This document shows, in pieces, positions 36,899-45,707 of a DNA stretch of 64,000 nucleotides; positions within the stretch are counted from its first letter, which is position 1, and every line of letters starts with the position of its first letter. A program made the position numbers and the translations under genes. Origin of the DNA: Spartobacteria bacterium (GTDB lineage: Bacteria > Verrucomicrobiota > Verrucomicrobiia > Chthoniobacterales > UBA10450); assembly GCA_003169975.1 (NCBI GenBank), contig PNAA01000043.1, positions 21,603-85,602 on the forward strand. The letters are read 5' to 3'. The notes under the pieces were generated by a model. The model worked only from the letters and a program-made list of their open reading frames with translations, had not been told where the DNA came from and ran no database searches.

Positions 36899-39217
36899 TC
36901 AGGCGGCCATGGGCGCGTAGCGCTTGTGGCCTTTCACGTCATAGCGGTCGAGCATCATGACCTTGTCCCAGGCTTTGATGAAGTCCTTGACGAAGCGCTG
37001 GTGGCCGTCGCTGCCGGCGTAGACGTCGGCGACGGCACGCAATTGCGAGTTCGAGCCGAAGACCAGGTCGTTGCGCGTCGCCTTGAACTTGGTCTGGCCG
37101 GTTGCACGATCCTTGAGGGTAAAGCTCATGCCTTCTGCGTCGGCCTTTAGCCACTCGAGTTCGGTGTCGGTCAGGTTGACGAAGAAGTCGTTAGTCAGGA
37201 CGCCGACCTTGTCGGTGAAGACGCCGTGGTCCGATCCATCGTGGTTGACGTTCAGCACGCGCAGCCCGCCGGTCAGGACGGTCCACTCGGGCGCGTTCAG
37301 CTTCATCAGGTTGGCCTTGTCGAGGAAGAACTCCTCGGGGGCGACGCCTTGCGAAACCTGGCGGAACTCGTCGCCGACGTAATTGCGGAAGCCGTCGACG
37401 ATGGGCTTCAGCCACGTGAACATTTCCACGTCGGTGAGTTCCTGCGTGGTATCGACGCGGCCCGGCGTGAACGGGGCGCTGGCGTCGACGCCGGCGTCCT
37501 TTGCCGCTTTCTCCACCGCCGCGCAGCCCGCCAGCACGATCAGGTCGGCCAGGGAGATTTTCTTGCCGGTCTGCTTGCCGTTGAAGTCGGCCATGACGCC
37601 GCGCAGCTTTTCGATCACGGGCGCGGCCCGGCGGTTGACCGTCCAGTCCTTTTGCGGGGCGAGCGCGAGGCGACCGCCATTCGCGCCGCCACGCTTGTCG
37701 CTGTCGCGATAGGTCGCCGCCGCAGAGAAGGCGGTGAAGGCCAGATCAGACACCGAGAGTCCGGTCGCCATGACCGCCTGCTTCAGCCCGGCGATGTCGG
37801 CGTCGCCGACCAACTGATAGTCGCGGTCGGGGAGCGGGTCCTGCCAAAGGAGGCCGTCCTCGATCGTCGCTTCCGGGCCAAGATAACGGAACTTGGGTCC
37901 CATATCGCGATGGGTGAGCTTGTACCAGGCCTTGGAGAAGGCCTGGGTGAAGGCATCGAAATCGGCCAGGAACTTCTCGCAGACCTTCCGATACTCCGGA
38001 TCGACTTTGAGTGCGATGTCGCTGGTCATCATCATCAGCGGGTTCATCTGGCCCTCGACATGCGCGTCGGGCGTCTTGGGCGCATCCGGGTCGGTCGGCG
38101 TCCACTGCAGCGCGCCGGCCGGGCTTTTGGTCTGTTCCCATTCGAACTTGAACAGGTTCTCGAGGTAGCTGTTGTCCCACTGCGTCGGGTTCGGCGTCCA
38201 GCTGCCCTCGATGCCGTTGGTCATGGTGTATTGTGCGAAGCCGGGACCTTCGGGGTTGTTCCAGCCGAGGCCCATGGCTTCCATCGGGGCGATCTCGGGC
38301 GGCGGGCCGACCTCTTTGGCGGACACCATGCCGTGGCTCTTGCCGAAGGCGTGGCCTCCGGCGATCAGGGCCACGGTTTCTTCGTCATTCATCGCCATGC
38401 GGGTGAAGCTGATCCGGATATCGCGTGCCGACCCCATCGGATCGCCGTTCGCGTAGGGGCCTTCCGGGTTGACGTAAATGAGCGCCTGGTGCGTGGCGGC
38501 GAGCGGGTTTTCGAGGTCGTAATCGGCATCGCCGTTCTTGCCGCGCCAGCGCTTGTCTCGTGTGACCATGCTGTCGAAGCTTTTAACGTCCTTCGGGTCC
38601 CAGATTTCCGGGCCCCAATAGGTGGCGTTGTCCGCCTCCCAGGCGTCGAGCCGCCCGCCACCGAAGCCATAGGTCGGGAAACCCATGATCTCGAGGGCGC
38701 AGTTGCCGGTCAGAATCATGAGGTCGCCCCAGGACAGGCCATTGCCATATTTGTGCTTGATGGTTTGCAGGAGGCGCCGCGACTTGTCGGTGTTGCCGTT
38801 GTCCCACCAACTGCTGATTGGGGCGAAGCGCTGCATGGCCGTGCCGGCGCCGCCCCGGCCGTCCGCGATGCGGTAAGTGCCGGACGCGTGCCAGGCCATA
38901 CGGATCATCTGCGGACCGTAGTTGTGATAGTCGGACGGCCACCAGGCGACCGAGGTCGTCAGGAACTGCTTGATGTCTCGCTTGAGCGCTTCGAAGTCGA
39001 TTTTCGCGAACTCGGCCGCATAGTCGAAGTCCGGGCCGAGCGGATCGGCTGGCAGGCCGTTCTGATGCAGAAGTTCGACCCGCAGACGATCGGGATACCA
39101 GTTCTCGAGCGTTGGCGGGGTGCCGAATGCACCACCGACTCTGTCGCCTCCGAACGGGCACTTGCCGGTCATCTCGTGGGTTGCGGTAAAGGTCTTATCT
39201 AACGGCTTGTCGTTCAT
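36899..39217 (-). CDS. katG: Catalase-peroxidase
   Basis: Haem enzyme that removes hydrogen peroxide. 772 residues, two tandem peroxidase domains. The distal site Arg106, Trp109, His110 is in [12 protein letters not shown]; the Trp-Tyr-Met adduct partners are present in YVNPEGP and [20 protein letters not shown], the latter also carrying the proximal histidine. The C-terminal domain is the usual degenerate copy. The ATG at 39217 ([10 protein letters not shown]) fits the family; an earlier in-frame start is unlikely. Island cargo, followed by a strong hairpin. Its gene style looks proteobacterial, which would fit transfer, but I have no tree. Confidence 0.97.
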   Translation of the reverse strand: MNDKPLDKTFTATHEMTGKCPFGGDRVGGAFGTPPTLENWYPDRLRVELLHQNGLPADPLGPDFDYAAEFAKIDFEALKRDIKQFLTTSVAWWPSDYHNYGPQMIRMAWHASGTYRIADGRGGAGTAMQRFAPISSWWDNGNTDKSRRLLQTIKHKYGNGLSWGDLMILTGNCALEIMGFPTYGFGGGRLDAWEADNATYWGPEIWDPKDVKSFDSMVTRDKRWRGKNGDADYDLENPLAATHQALIYVNPEGPYANGDPMGSARDIRISFTRMAMNDEETVALIAGGHAFGKSHGMVSAKEVGPPPEIAPMEAMGLGWNNPEGPGFAQYTMTNGIEGSWTPNPTQWDNSYLENLFKFEWEQTKSPAGALQWTPTDPDAPKTPDAHVEGQMNPLMMMTSDIALKVDPEYRKVCEKFLADFDAFTQAFSKAWYKLTHRDMGPKFRYLGPEATIEDGLLWQDPLPDRDYQLVGDADIAGLKQAVMATGLSVSDLAFTAFSAAATYRDSDKRGGANGGRLALAPQKDWTVNRRAAPVIEKLRGVMADFNGKQTGKKISLADLIVLAGCAAVEKAAKDAGVDASAPFTPGRVDTTQELTDVEMFTWLKPIVDGFRNYVGDEFRQVSQGVAPEEFFLDKANLMKLNAPEWTVLTGGLRVLNVNHDGSDHGVFTDKVGVLTNDFFVNLTDTELEWLKADAEGMSFTLKDRATGQTKFKATRNDLVFGSNSQLRAVADVYAGSDGHQRFVKDFIKAWDKVMMLDRYDVKGHKRYAPMAA

Positions 39218-39549
39218 AGAAATTTTCTTGGTCGAATTCAATCTCTCATGAGGCGGGCAAACCGACAAAGCCTGATTGGTGATCCCCTAGTAAATCGACG
39301 CCCTCTCAAGGCGTTGCGCCGATGGGTTTGGGCGGTGGAAATTTCTGGGTAATGGAGGAACGAGTGGTCCGTCGAATCCAGGCACAACGAATCGGCGGAA
39401 ATGATCTTGGAATCTTCCGAGACTGGAGGGAGCGGCCAAACGCGGCAGAGGTCCCGTTTTCGAGACGATTCATTTCTTCTAATGTCCGGAAAGAAATTCA
39501 AATGCGCGCGCGCTGCCCCCCCCGTTTGGGGGACGGCAGGGGGCTTTTC

Positions 39550-39629
39550 TCTCTGTTTTTGTTTTAGAGAGTTCTTGTTTTGAAAAGTTTCTGTTTTGGA
39601 GAGTTTCTTTTCTGAAGGTTCTTGTTTCC
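39550..39629. repeat. Five tandem 16-bp repeats (iteron-like), with a degenerate sixth
   Basis: Units start at 39550, 39566, 39582, 39598 and 39614; plus-strand consensus is roughly GAGAGTTTCTTGTTTT. They begin directly after the stop of the 264-aa gene. No spacers of CRISPR type. Direct-repeat arrays of this length are typical of iterons or multi-site regulator binding. Confidence 0.8.
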
Positions 39630-39639
39630 ACCGTTTCTA

Positions 39640-40434
39640 TTAAAGTGGCGGTGGTTGAGCCAGCCTGTTGAGCTCGGCCCGAACACGGAGGGTCACGGCT
39701 TCGTCCGCCAGCTTGCGCGCCTTCGCAGCCGCGAAACCAAGGGTCTTTTTCTTTACAATGCTGTCCGCGAGCTGGGAGGCCGTGAGGCGGTGAGAATAAA
39801 AAGTTTGGCGCCGCGCATAGGTCACTCGCGAGAAGAACTTGCGCGCGTGCAGCCGAGCGACTGCGGAGCGAATTTGCCCTTTGGTAAATTTTGCGGTGAA
39901 GTTGCTGGCTGCCTGGAACACGAGGTGAGACTTGAATCCCTGAGCCCGCCTCCAGATTTCGTCTTGCGTGATTCTCAAGGCGCTCTTCTTTGCCCCAATC
40001 TTGCTGTAGATGGCGATAAGGGCTGCGAGCTCGATGTATGAGATGCCGCGTTTATCTCGCGCTTCAAAAACCCAATTGGTGACGATTCGCACTTGAGCAT
40101 CCCTGCGATGCTGTTGCTCGAACGATGAAATGAAGTTCGCCAAGCGTTGGTGTCGCTCCAACATGTCGGTCACGCTGCCGATCTTCACGTTGATGTGACT
40201 TGCCCCCATCGTGGTCTGGAGATGCACATCGTCTCTGAGGTTGATACCGCTTTCCGATTTGGCAGGTGATTCTCGCGCTGAACGGTAACGCCGCCGTTCT
40301 TCGCTGGAAGCCTTGTGCCACCGACGCTTTCCATGTTCAACGCATGCGTAGGAGATAATGTGGTCGAGGCGTTCTCGTTCGGAGGCGCTGTAGCTCAGCG
40401 CGCACAATGGGAACTGGAAATAACGGCGGCTCAT
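39640..40434 (-). CDS. Unknown protein of the island integration module
   Basis: 264 residues, basic, no signal peptide. Predicted mostly helical; notable segments are SNFTAKFTKGQIRSAVARLH and RKFFSRVTYARRQTFYSHRL, which could form a winged-helix DNA-binding region as in replication or partition proteins, but I recognise no family. Its start overlaps the HTH gene stop (ATGA at 40431-40434), and 16-bp tandem repeats follow its stop. A DNA-binding initiator acting on those repeats is a reasonable guess only. Confidence 0.6.
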   Translation of the reverse strand: MSRRYFQFPLCALSYSASERERLDHIISYACVEHGKRRWHKASSEERRRYRSARESPAKSESGINLRDDVHLQTTMGASHINVKIGSVTDMLERHQRLANFISSFEQQHRRDAQVRIVTNWVFEARDKRGISYIELAALIAIYSKIGAKKSALRITQDEIWRRAQGFKSHLVFQAASNFTAKFTKGQIRSAVARLHARKFFSRVTYARRQTFYSHRLTASQLADSIVKKKTLGFAAAKARKLADEAVTLRVRAELNRLAQPPPL

Positions 40435-40637
40435 CGCAGGGAGATGTATCCATCAGCTTCGATCGCCTCGACGGCGGCGAGTGGGATGAGGGTGCGCCGG
40501 CTGATCTTAACTATCGGGAGCTTGCCGAGGCGCGTCCAACGGCGGACGCTCTCGGGGTGCCAGCGCCACCGAGTGGCGACTTCGGTAGGCGTGAGGAATG
40601 TGTCGGGATTTGCGGGGTTCGGTTTGGTAGTCTGCAT
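40431..40637 (-). CDS. Excisionase-like / AlpA-type helix-turn-helix protein
   Basis: 68 residues from ATG 40637, with AAAGG just upstream as ribosome site (a longer frame starts at 40679). TFLTPTEVATRWRWHPESVR then RWTRLGKLPIVKI is the MerR-like helix-turn-helix-17 fold used by excisionases and AlpA regulators, ending with the wing RRTLIPLAAVEAIEA. It lies between integrase and the 264-aa gene and probably directs excision or controls integrase. Confidence 0.8.
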   Translation of the reverse strand: MQTTKPNPANPDTFLTPTEVATRWRWHPESVRRWTRLGKLPIVKISRRTLIPLAAVEAIEADGYISLR

Positions 40638-40757
40638 GAACCTTTTATCGCCCGAGGCTGCCCCGCAAATCTCGGACATTTACGGCGGCTGAAACGCAAA
40701 TTTCTGTCCGATTTTTGGACCCATTTCAGACTCGCGCAGTCGAGCCTGCCGTTCTGG

Positions 40758-41579
40758 CTAATGATCCGCCTTGGGAGGCTTTGCAGAGCGGGCCGAGGAC
40801 AGCTTGACCGATCCAAGTTGACGAGGCTTGGCCTGCTTCGCCTCGTCGCGCAACCTTCGTATCGACCGACCTACCGTCGCCGTCACCTGCTCGAGCACCA
40901 GTTTTTCATCAGCCGGGTATTCGTGCTTACCAAGGCTGATGTCGCCAGTCGCGACCAACCTTTTCGTGTGTGCTGCGGGCTTGAAGCCGACCGCGGGCGC
41001 GGCCTGCGAGATCAGGATGGCACGCCGTCCGGCGCTCCCCTTTGGATCGACACGTTTGAAGTGGTCAAAGAGGGCCACAAGGAATCTGCCGGTGAGCTTG
41101 CAATCGCGAGTCCACTGCCGCAAGAGGTGTGGCGCGGCTTTGCCAGGCGAGAGGGTTTCGTCCCAAAGCAGAATCGGCACTTGGACGGGTGAGCCATCCA
41201 ATGCTGAGCTCGCAAAGGAGTAAACGATGTCGCTCAGGTAGCGTTTGGCGGCGGCGTCGATGGAGGAAAAGAATTTCCGTGGCGCTTCCTGTCCCTCGAA
41301 ATGATGACGGTATCGGTGCCACATGGCTTTCTGCGGCAAATTGCACGGTCCGCCTCGGGTTTCCGGGTCAACACCAGCCAGAGAAACGACAATCCGGTCA
41401 AAGTCCATACGGGCGGTGCCTCGAGCGATGGGATCTCCAATTTGGCGAGCGAAACGCCAAGTCAATTTCTCAGCCAGCTCTGTGGAACCGACGACATATC
41501 GGTGTAAGCGCTCGGCCTCTTCTCGAATGGCTTTTGGCTGGCGTGGTTTTGTTTTGATTTTGTTGGGATGCGATTTCAT
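40758..41579 (-). CDS. Unknown protein translationally coupled to the integrase
   Basis: 273 residues, strongly basic N-terminus (MKSHPNKIKTKPRQPKAIRE), no signal peptide. Distinct segments are AEKLTWRFARQIGDPIARGT and PILLWDETLSPGKAAPHLLR. Family not recognised. Its ATG overlaps the integrase stop (ATGA at 41576-41579), so expression follows integrase; a role in integration, excision or maintenance is likely from position alone. Confidence 0.65.
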   Translation of the reverse strand: MKSHPNKIKTKPRQPKAIREEAERLHRYVVGSTELAEKLTWRFARQIGDPIARGTARMDFDRIVVSLAGVDPETRGGPCNLPQKAMWHRYRHHFEGQEAPRKFFSSIDAAAKRYLSDIVYSFASSALDGSPVQVPILLWDETLSPGKAAPHLLRQWTRDCKLTGRFLVALFDHFKRVDPKGSAGRRAILISQAAPAVGFKPAAHTKRLVATGDISLGKHEYPADEKLVLEQVTATVGRSIRRLRDEAKQAKPRQLGSVKLSSARSAKPPKADH

Positions 41580-42910
41580 GGCGTTTTGGCGATTGTTTTC
41601 AGCGGGCGGATGGAGGGCGCGGTGAGGAGATCCCCAAACTCAAACATGATGGGGCTTTTGTTGGCCACATAATGGCCGGCGGTGGTGGCGATGTTGCGAT
41701 GACGCAAGGCCGCGCTGGCCGCGTAGAGGCCGTGACGTTGATTGATGATCGAGCCGAACTCTTTCCGGAGAACGTGGAGCGGCTTCTTGTCGTCAATTCC
41801 TTTGGCACGAAGCCAGGCGTAGAGTCGCTCGAATACGGGCTGGCAGCGGTAATATTGGCCGCCGAAGTGAACACGCGGACCGCGTGGGCTGCCAATGACG
41901 AACGGAATTTTCCTCCCCGGCATGTAGGCGCGAAGCTCGTTCGTTAGGGCATCGTCGATCTCGACTTCGGCGGCCGACTCGTCGGTTTTAAGATCGCCGT
42001 GTTCCGAGACCTCGATCCGGATCGTTTGACGCCGGAAATCGATCTGCTGCCAGCGGAGCGAATCGATCTCGCCTTTGCGAAGTCCGGCGCCGATGGCGAG
42101 GAGCAGAACGAGGTAGGCGTCGGAGTCGGTTTCACGAAGTTCGTTGAGGGCGGCGGTGATCAAGAGCGGGACATCGATGCGTCCCTGATATTTCGGGGCA
42201 CGCGGACGATCGATTTTAATTCCGCTGAAGGGGAGCGGATCTGGCAGTTCGAGTCTTTCGGCGACGAAGCGGACGATTTTTGGACTGAAAAGAGAACGGG
42301 CGCAGCGCAGGTAGGAATTGCTGCTGCGTGTGGCCGAGGCGCGCGCGGCGGGATTGGTGACGCGCTTGATGAAACGGACGCGCCACTCTTGCAGCTTGGC
42401 GGGTGTGATTGCGACGAGGCGAATGGCGTTGATCTTTTTCACCCAGGCGTCGCGACCACCGCTGCGGTGATCCCAGCGCGCTTTGCCGCCATCGATGCCG
42501 AAGATTTCGGAAACGATCCTGCGCAGATAGGTGGCGTAAAGGCGGAAGGTTTTGGGTTTGCCGTCGAAGACTGCTTCGGCGGCGGCGAGATAATCTCCGA
42601 CGGTCACCTTTGCGGCGGCCAGTCGTCCCGCGTCAGGGTTGCGAGCGAACCGAGCGAGGGTGTCGGGCCAGCCGGCGGTCACCAGATGCGCGTAAATCTC
42701 GACGGCTTTGCGCGCGGCCTTGTCGCGATTCGCAGTGCTCAGGTTGAACGTGTGACGGGTGCCGTCTCTCTGGAGACGAACCGCGAACTCAGGCTGCTCG
42801 GAGCGGACGCCATCGCGCGTGTAGGCGGGATGAAAAAGGCGCTGTTTCCAAAAGCGGGTGTCGTCGATCGCGGAGCGGGAGGAGCTGTGGATCTGGTTTT
42901 GCTTAGCCAT
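41576..42910 (-). CDS. int: Tyrosine-type site-specific integrase
   Basis: Integrates the island at tRNA-Arg. 444 residues: an N-terminal arm-binding region, a SAM-like core-binding domain (about 105-225), and a catalytic domain with Arg in GAGLRKGEIDSLRW, the His-x-x-Arg box HVLRKEF, the second His in ALRHRNIATTAGHYV and the nucleophilic Tyr of GHY. The start codon lies inside a repeat that also occurs near attL. attR is about 150 bp upstream. One octamer variant (CGTTAGGG) occurs near 41941. Confidence 0.93.
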   Translation of the reverse strand: MAKQNQIHSSSRSAIDDTRFWKQRLFHPAYTRDGVRSEQPEFAVRLQRDGTRHTFNLSTANRDKAARKAVEIYAHLVTAGWPDTLARFARNPDAGRLAAAKVTVGDYLAAAEAVFDGKPKTFRLYATYLRRIVSEIFGIDGGKARWDHRSGGRDAWVKKINAIRLVAITPAKLQEWRVRFIKRVTNPAARASATRSSNSYLRCARSLFSPKIVRFVAERLELPDPLPFSGIKIDRPRAPKYQGRIDVPLLITAALNELRETDSDAYLVLLLAIGAGLRKGEIDSLRWQQIDFRRQTIRIEVSEHGDLKTDESAAEVEIDDALTNELRAYMPGRKIPFVIGSPRGPRVHFGGQYYRCQPVFERLYAWLRAKGIDDKKPLHVLRKEFGSIINQRHGLYAASAALRHRNIATTAGHYVANKSPIMFEFGDLLTAPSIRPLKTIAKTP

Positions 42911-42924
42911 TGCTTAGCCACTTT
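42900..42924. promoter_or_regulatory. Candidate right arm-type site overlapping the integrase start
   Basis: Two CTTAGCCA octamers at 42902 and 42913, the counterpart of 30578-30602 (24 of 25 bases). It includes the integrase ATG, so binding here could also repress integrase. Confidence 0.45.
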
Positions 42925-43055
42925 TTGGGTTGAACTCGCATGGTTACGGTTGCGCTCGGATGCAACCCATGGACGCAATTTATCCTCGTGTTTCCCTCGT
43001 AGCAAGGCCATTTTTCACGATCAAATGCAACCGAGCAAAACCGGGCAACACTAAA

Positions 43056-43100
43056 ACTATGGATCAGAAGGTTTGAAGTTCGAATCTTCACGGGCGCGCT
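43056..43100 (+). repeat. attR: duplicated 3' part of tRNA-Arg
   Basis: 45-bp direct repeat of 30485-30529 with one mismatch. No 5' half of a tRNA precedes it, so it is not a second tRNA gene. Confidence 0.93.
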
Positions 43101-43158
43101 TTCTTTCTCCGGTCAATCCCACTTGTCGCGCCGTCCCGCCTGCGGTAAAAATTGATCC

Positions 43159-43362
43159 ATGGCAGGCCAAGGCTCCGCGGGCAACGTGATCGCCGCGCTT
43201 TGCAGTTTCTTCATCCCGGGTCTGGGCCAGTTACTCCAGGGCCGGCTCCTGATCGCGATCGTACAATTTTGCCTCGCGGCGGTACTCTGGTTCATCCTGC
43301 TCGGATGGCTCATCCACCTCTGGTCGATCCTCGATGCGGCGCTCTACAGACCGCCGGCCTAA
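43159..43362 (+). CDS. Small membrane protein
   Basis: 67 residues with two hydrophobic segments: NVIAALCSFFIPGLGQLLQG (with the FIPGLGQL signature common in TM2-like proteins) and LLIAIVQFCLAAVLWFILLG. First gene after the island. The TAA stop lies in a GCCTAACG octamer. Function unknown. Confidence 0.75.
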   Translation: MAGQGSAGNVIAALCSFFIPGLGQLLQGRLLIAIVQFCLAAVLWFILLGWLIHLWSILDAALYRPPA

Positions 43363-43696
43363 CGACGTATCGACTGGTTAGGGAACCCTCGTTTCTGGCG
43401 GCCGGACTGGGTTTGGGATCAATCGCCCTCTGGGCCATAACAAGATTCGAGTTTGAGGGCGTCGCTGACCGCGCTTGCTTTCCCGCCCCTTGGATTTTCG
43501 CCGCTGCGCTGTTTTCCTGAGTTGCCGGATAGAGCGGCGGCCAATCCTCATAACGCCCACGCAGAGTGAGCAGGGCGCGGTGCATCTCGTGAGGATTGGC
43601 GAAGTGAAACGCGCAGCCGCCCAGGGTGCACAGCATCAGGACAGCGAATTGGACAATTGACCAATCGATTGGACGAAGGCGAATCGGCGAGATCAT
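43310..43696 (-). CDS. Doubtful small membrane-anchored protein
   Basis: 128 codons. The N-terminus has one hydrophobic stretch (WSIVQFAVLMLCTLGGCAFH), which could be a lipoprotein-like or membrane signal; the rest is of low complexity. It overlaps the 67-aa gene by 53 bp at the 3' end. It is the only candidate in the 43363-43775 gap; codon use alone does not settle it. Confidence 0.3.
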   Translation of the reverse strand: MISPIRLRPIDWSIVQFAVLMLCTLGGCAFHFANPHEMHRALLTLRGRYEDWPPLYPATQENSAAAKIQGAGKQARSATPSNSNLVMAQRAIDPKPSPAARNEGSLTSRYVVRPAVCRAPHRGSTRGG

Positions 43697-43775
43697 CGCA
43701 GCCGGCGCGGTCGCGCCGGACAGACAATTCAGCAGAAACCGTTCCTTCTGCGACGAGGCTCCCGCGCGGTTTTCG

Positions 43776-44579
43776 TTAGCCGCGGAGAGTTTTCAGGAGC
43801 GATTTCCAGCGTTCCCAGGCGGCGTCGCGTGCCTTGCGATTGGCCTCTGAGGCATCGGGCGCTTCACCCGCGCGCATGAAGCCATGACCCGCACCCGGAT
43901 AAACGACCGGCTCGTAGATTTTTCCGGCCGCTTGCATGATCTCTTTCGCCTGCGGGATGGTGGCGCCGATTCGCGCATCGTTTTCGGCGTAGAAGCCGAA
44001 GACCGGGCAGGCGATCTTCGCCGCGTCCGCGGTCTGCTCGGGGCCCGTTCCATAAAAGACGAAGGCTGCTTTTAGGTGCGGGTTGTGATTCGCATAGCCG
44101 AACGATTTCCCGCCGCCCCAGCAAAATCCCGTGACCGCGAGCTTCCTGTTGCAGGCCGGCAGCTTCAACGCGTAATCGGCCGCCGCGTCGAGATCAGGGA
44201 AAATTTGCGAATCTTGCAGCGCGGAAACGGCCTTGATCGCCGCACTCTGGTCGGGATAGCTCTGCGTGTCTTTTCCCGGCGCGGAGAGCAAATCGGGCAC
44301 GATCGCTATATAGCCGGCCGCGGCCAGCTCATCCGCGAGGTTCTTCGCCCAATCCGTTAGGCCAAAAATCTCGTGGATGACGAGCACCGCCGGCGCCTTG
44401 GTTTTGATCTCGGGATAAACGACGAATGCCTTGACCGTGCGGTCGCCATGCTTCAGATCGACCCACTCGCTGTGCCGCGGCGATTTATTGAGCCGCTCCT
44501 TCGCCCAATCCTGGGCGAAAAGGGTTCCGCTGCCTAACGAGACGAACAATAAGCCGAGGGCAAGAGCGCGAAGTTTCAT
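43776..44579 (-). CDS. Exported dienelactone hydrolase family protein
   Basis: 267 residues with a signal peptide (KLRALALGLLFVSLGSGTLFA). Alpha/beta-hydrolase with the dienelactone-hydrolase features: APAVLVIHEIFGL (oxyanion region), nucleophilic Cys in VTGFCWGGGKSFG, Asp in YAENDARIG and His in PGAGHGFM. Substrate unknown; most family members act on lactones or esters. A single-gene locus. Confidence 0.9.
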   Translation of the reverse strand: MKLRALALGLLFVSLGSGTLFAQDWAKERLNKSPRHSEWVDLKHGDRTVKAFVVYPEIKTKAPAVLVIHEIFGLTDWAKNLADELAAAGYIAIVPDLLSAPGKDTQSYPDQSAAIKAVSALQDSQIFPDLDAAADYALKLPACNRKLAVTGFCWGGGKSFGYANHNPHLKAAFVFYGTGPEQTADAAKIACPVFGFYAENDARIGATIPQAKEIMQAAGKIYEPVVYPGAGHGFMRAGEAPDASEANRKARDAAWERWKSLLKTLRG

Positions 44580-44678
44580 CAGTTAAGGAACGCCGCTGCC
44601 GCGCCGCGGCAACTGCTCAGAAGGTGGGAGGGGCCTTGGTGCCCCGATTGGCTGCGCGCTGCTTGGAATTTATCCTCC

Positions 44679-45704
44679 CTATCGCCGCGCAAAGGCGACT
44701 CCCACATTTTTCGCCTCCATGCGAAAGATGATTTTTCCTGCCCGCATTCCCTCCGCCGCCCGGGCGACGGCCGCGTGGAATTCGCCTAACGGATAGGTGC
44801 GCTCGATCTTGCTCTGCAGCAGGCCGCGGCGCGCGAAATCAAATATCCGGGCGAACGCTTCCTGCCGCGCCGCGGGCGTCGCCTGGTCGTACCATTTGTT
44901 GATCCAAAAGCCGGTGAAATGCAGATTCTTGAAGATGAGCAACCCGTTAGGCAAAGTGAGCGGCCGCAGGCTCATCGCGCCGTAGGTGACGATGGTCGCT
45001 TCCGGCGCGACGATCTTCGCGAGGCGAAGCGCGCTCTCTCCGCCGACCGCGTTCAAGGCCAGCCGAATCGGGGCACCGGCCGTTGCCCCGGCGGTGGCTG
45101 CGCGCAAGTTGTCGTCGTCGAGGAGCACCGCGTCGCCGCCTTCCGTGCGCAGTTCCTCGATCAGTTCTGCTCGCCTCACGACGTTGACGGTTCGATAATC
45201 GAGCTCGCGCGAGATTTGGATGACGGCCCGGCCGGCGGCGGAGTTGGCCGCGTTTTGAATCACCCAATCGCCCGGCTGCAGTGCGACGAAATCATGCAAC
45301 ATCCGCCAGGCGGTGAGCGGATTGATTTTCAACATGGCGGCTTGCGCCGGCTCGATTTCGTTAGGCACAGCGACCAGCCTGGCCGCCGGGACGACGCAGG
45401 CCTCGCGCCAGGTGCCGAGGTTGTGCGGGAGGATCACCCGGGTGCCAATCGCGAGGTCCCGGACGCGGTCGCCGATCTCGACCACTACGCCCACGCCTTC
45501 CATTCCGGGCGTGGCCGGCAGCTCCGGGCGGATCGGGTACTTGCCCTCGATCGCGTTCAGGTCCGCGGGATTGATCGGGGCGGCCAGCATCCGGACGAGC
45601 GCCTCATCGAGTGCGGGTTGCGGGAGCGGCTGTTCCTCCAAACGCAAAACCTCCTCCGGTTTTCCGTGCGCGTGGTAAACGATCGCCTTTATACTCTCGC
45701 TCAT
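44679..45704 (-). CDS. MDR-family oxidoreductase, 2-enoyl thioester reductase-like
   Basis: 341 residues. N-terminal GroES-like domain (APINPADLNAIEGKYPIRPE, then ELPATPGMEGVGVVVEIG) and an NADPH Rossmann domain (GDWVIQNAANSAAGRAVIQI). Zinc-ligand cysteines are absent, and the sequence resembles mitochondrial enoyl reductase (MECR/ETR) more than alcohol dehydrogenase. It may reduce 2-enoyl-CoA/ACP. The ATG at 45704 is only 3 bp from the divergent CDF start at 45708. Confidence 0.85.
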   Translation of the reverse strand: MSESIKAIVYHAHGKPEEVLRLEEQPLPQPALDEALVRMLAAPINPADLNAIEGKYPIRPELPATPGMEGVGVVVEIGDRVRDLAIGTRVILPHNLGTWREACVVPAARLVAVPNEIEPAQAAMLKINPLTAWRMLHDFVALQPGDWVIQNAANSAAGRAVIQISRELDYRTVNVVRRAELIEELRTEGGDAVLLDDDNLRAATAGATAGAPIRLALNAVGGESALRLAKIVAPEATIVTYGAMSLRPLTLPNGLLIFKNLHFTGFWINKWYDQATPAARQEAFARIFDFARRGLLQSKIERTYPLGEFHAAVARAAEGMRAGKIIFRMEAKNVGVAFARR

Positions 45705-45707
45705 TCG

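Larger units (their letters stand above)
30485..43100. mobile_element. Genomic island integrated in tRNA-Arg, about 12.6 kb
   Basis: Bounded by the 45-bp tRNA-derived direct repeat, with a tyrosine integrase reading inward from the right end. Contents: integrase module (39.6-42.9 kb), katG, an hsdR remnant, two small paired genes, a Kelch/dockerin-like secreted protein, fused gene scraps, an inverted BON/stress locus and a Gly-zipper/basic-tail protein. The CGTTAGGC octamer common in flanking DNA occurs once here. Conjugation or replication genes are not evident, so it is an integrative element or its remnant, not self-transmissible on this evidence. Confidence 0.9.

Noticed and set aside
37226..39202. 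658-codon open frame antisense to katG
   Set aside because: It mirrors katG codon by codon; the katG reading has all catalytic motifs and a normal length, while the antisense protein has low-complexity composition.
39550..39629. Considered as a CRISPR array
   Set aside because: 16-bp units are directly adjacent without spacers, and no cas gene is present.
43056..43100. Considered as a second tRNA gene
   Set aside because: Only the anticodon-loop-to-3'-end part is present; there is no 5' acceptor or D arm upstream.
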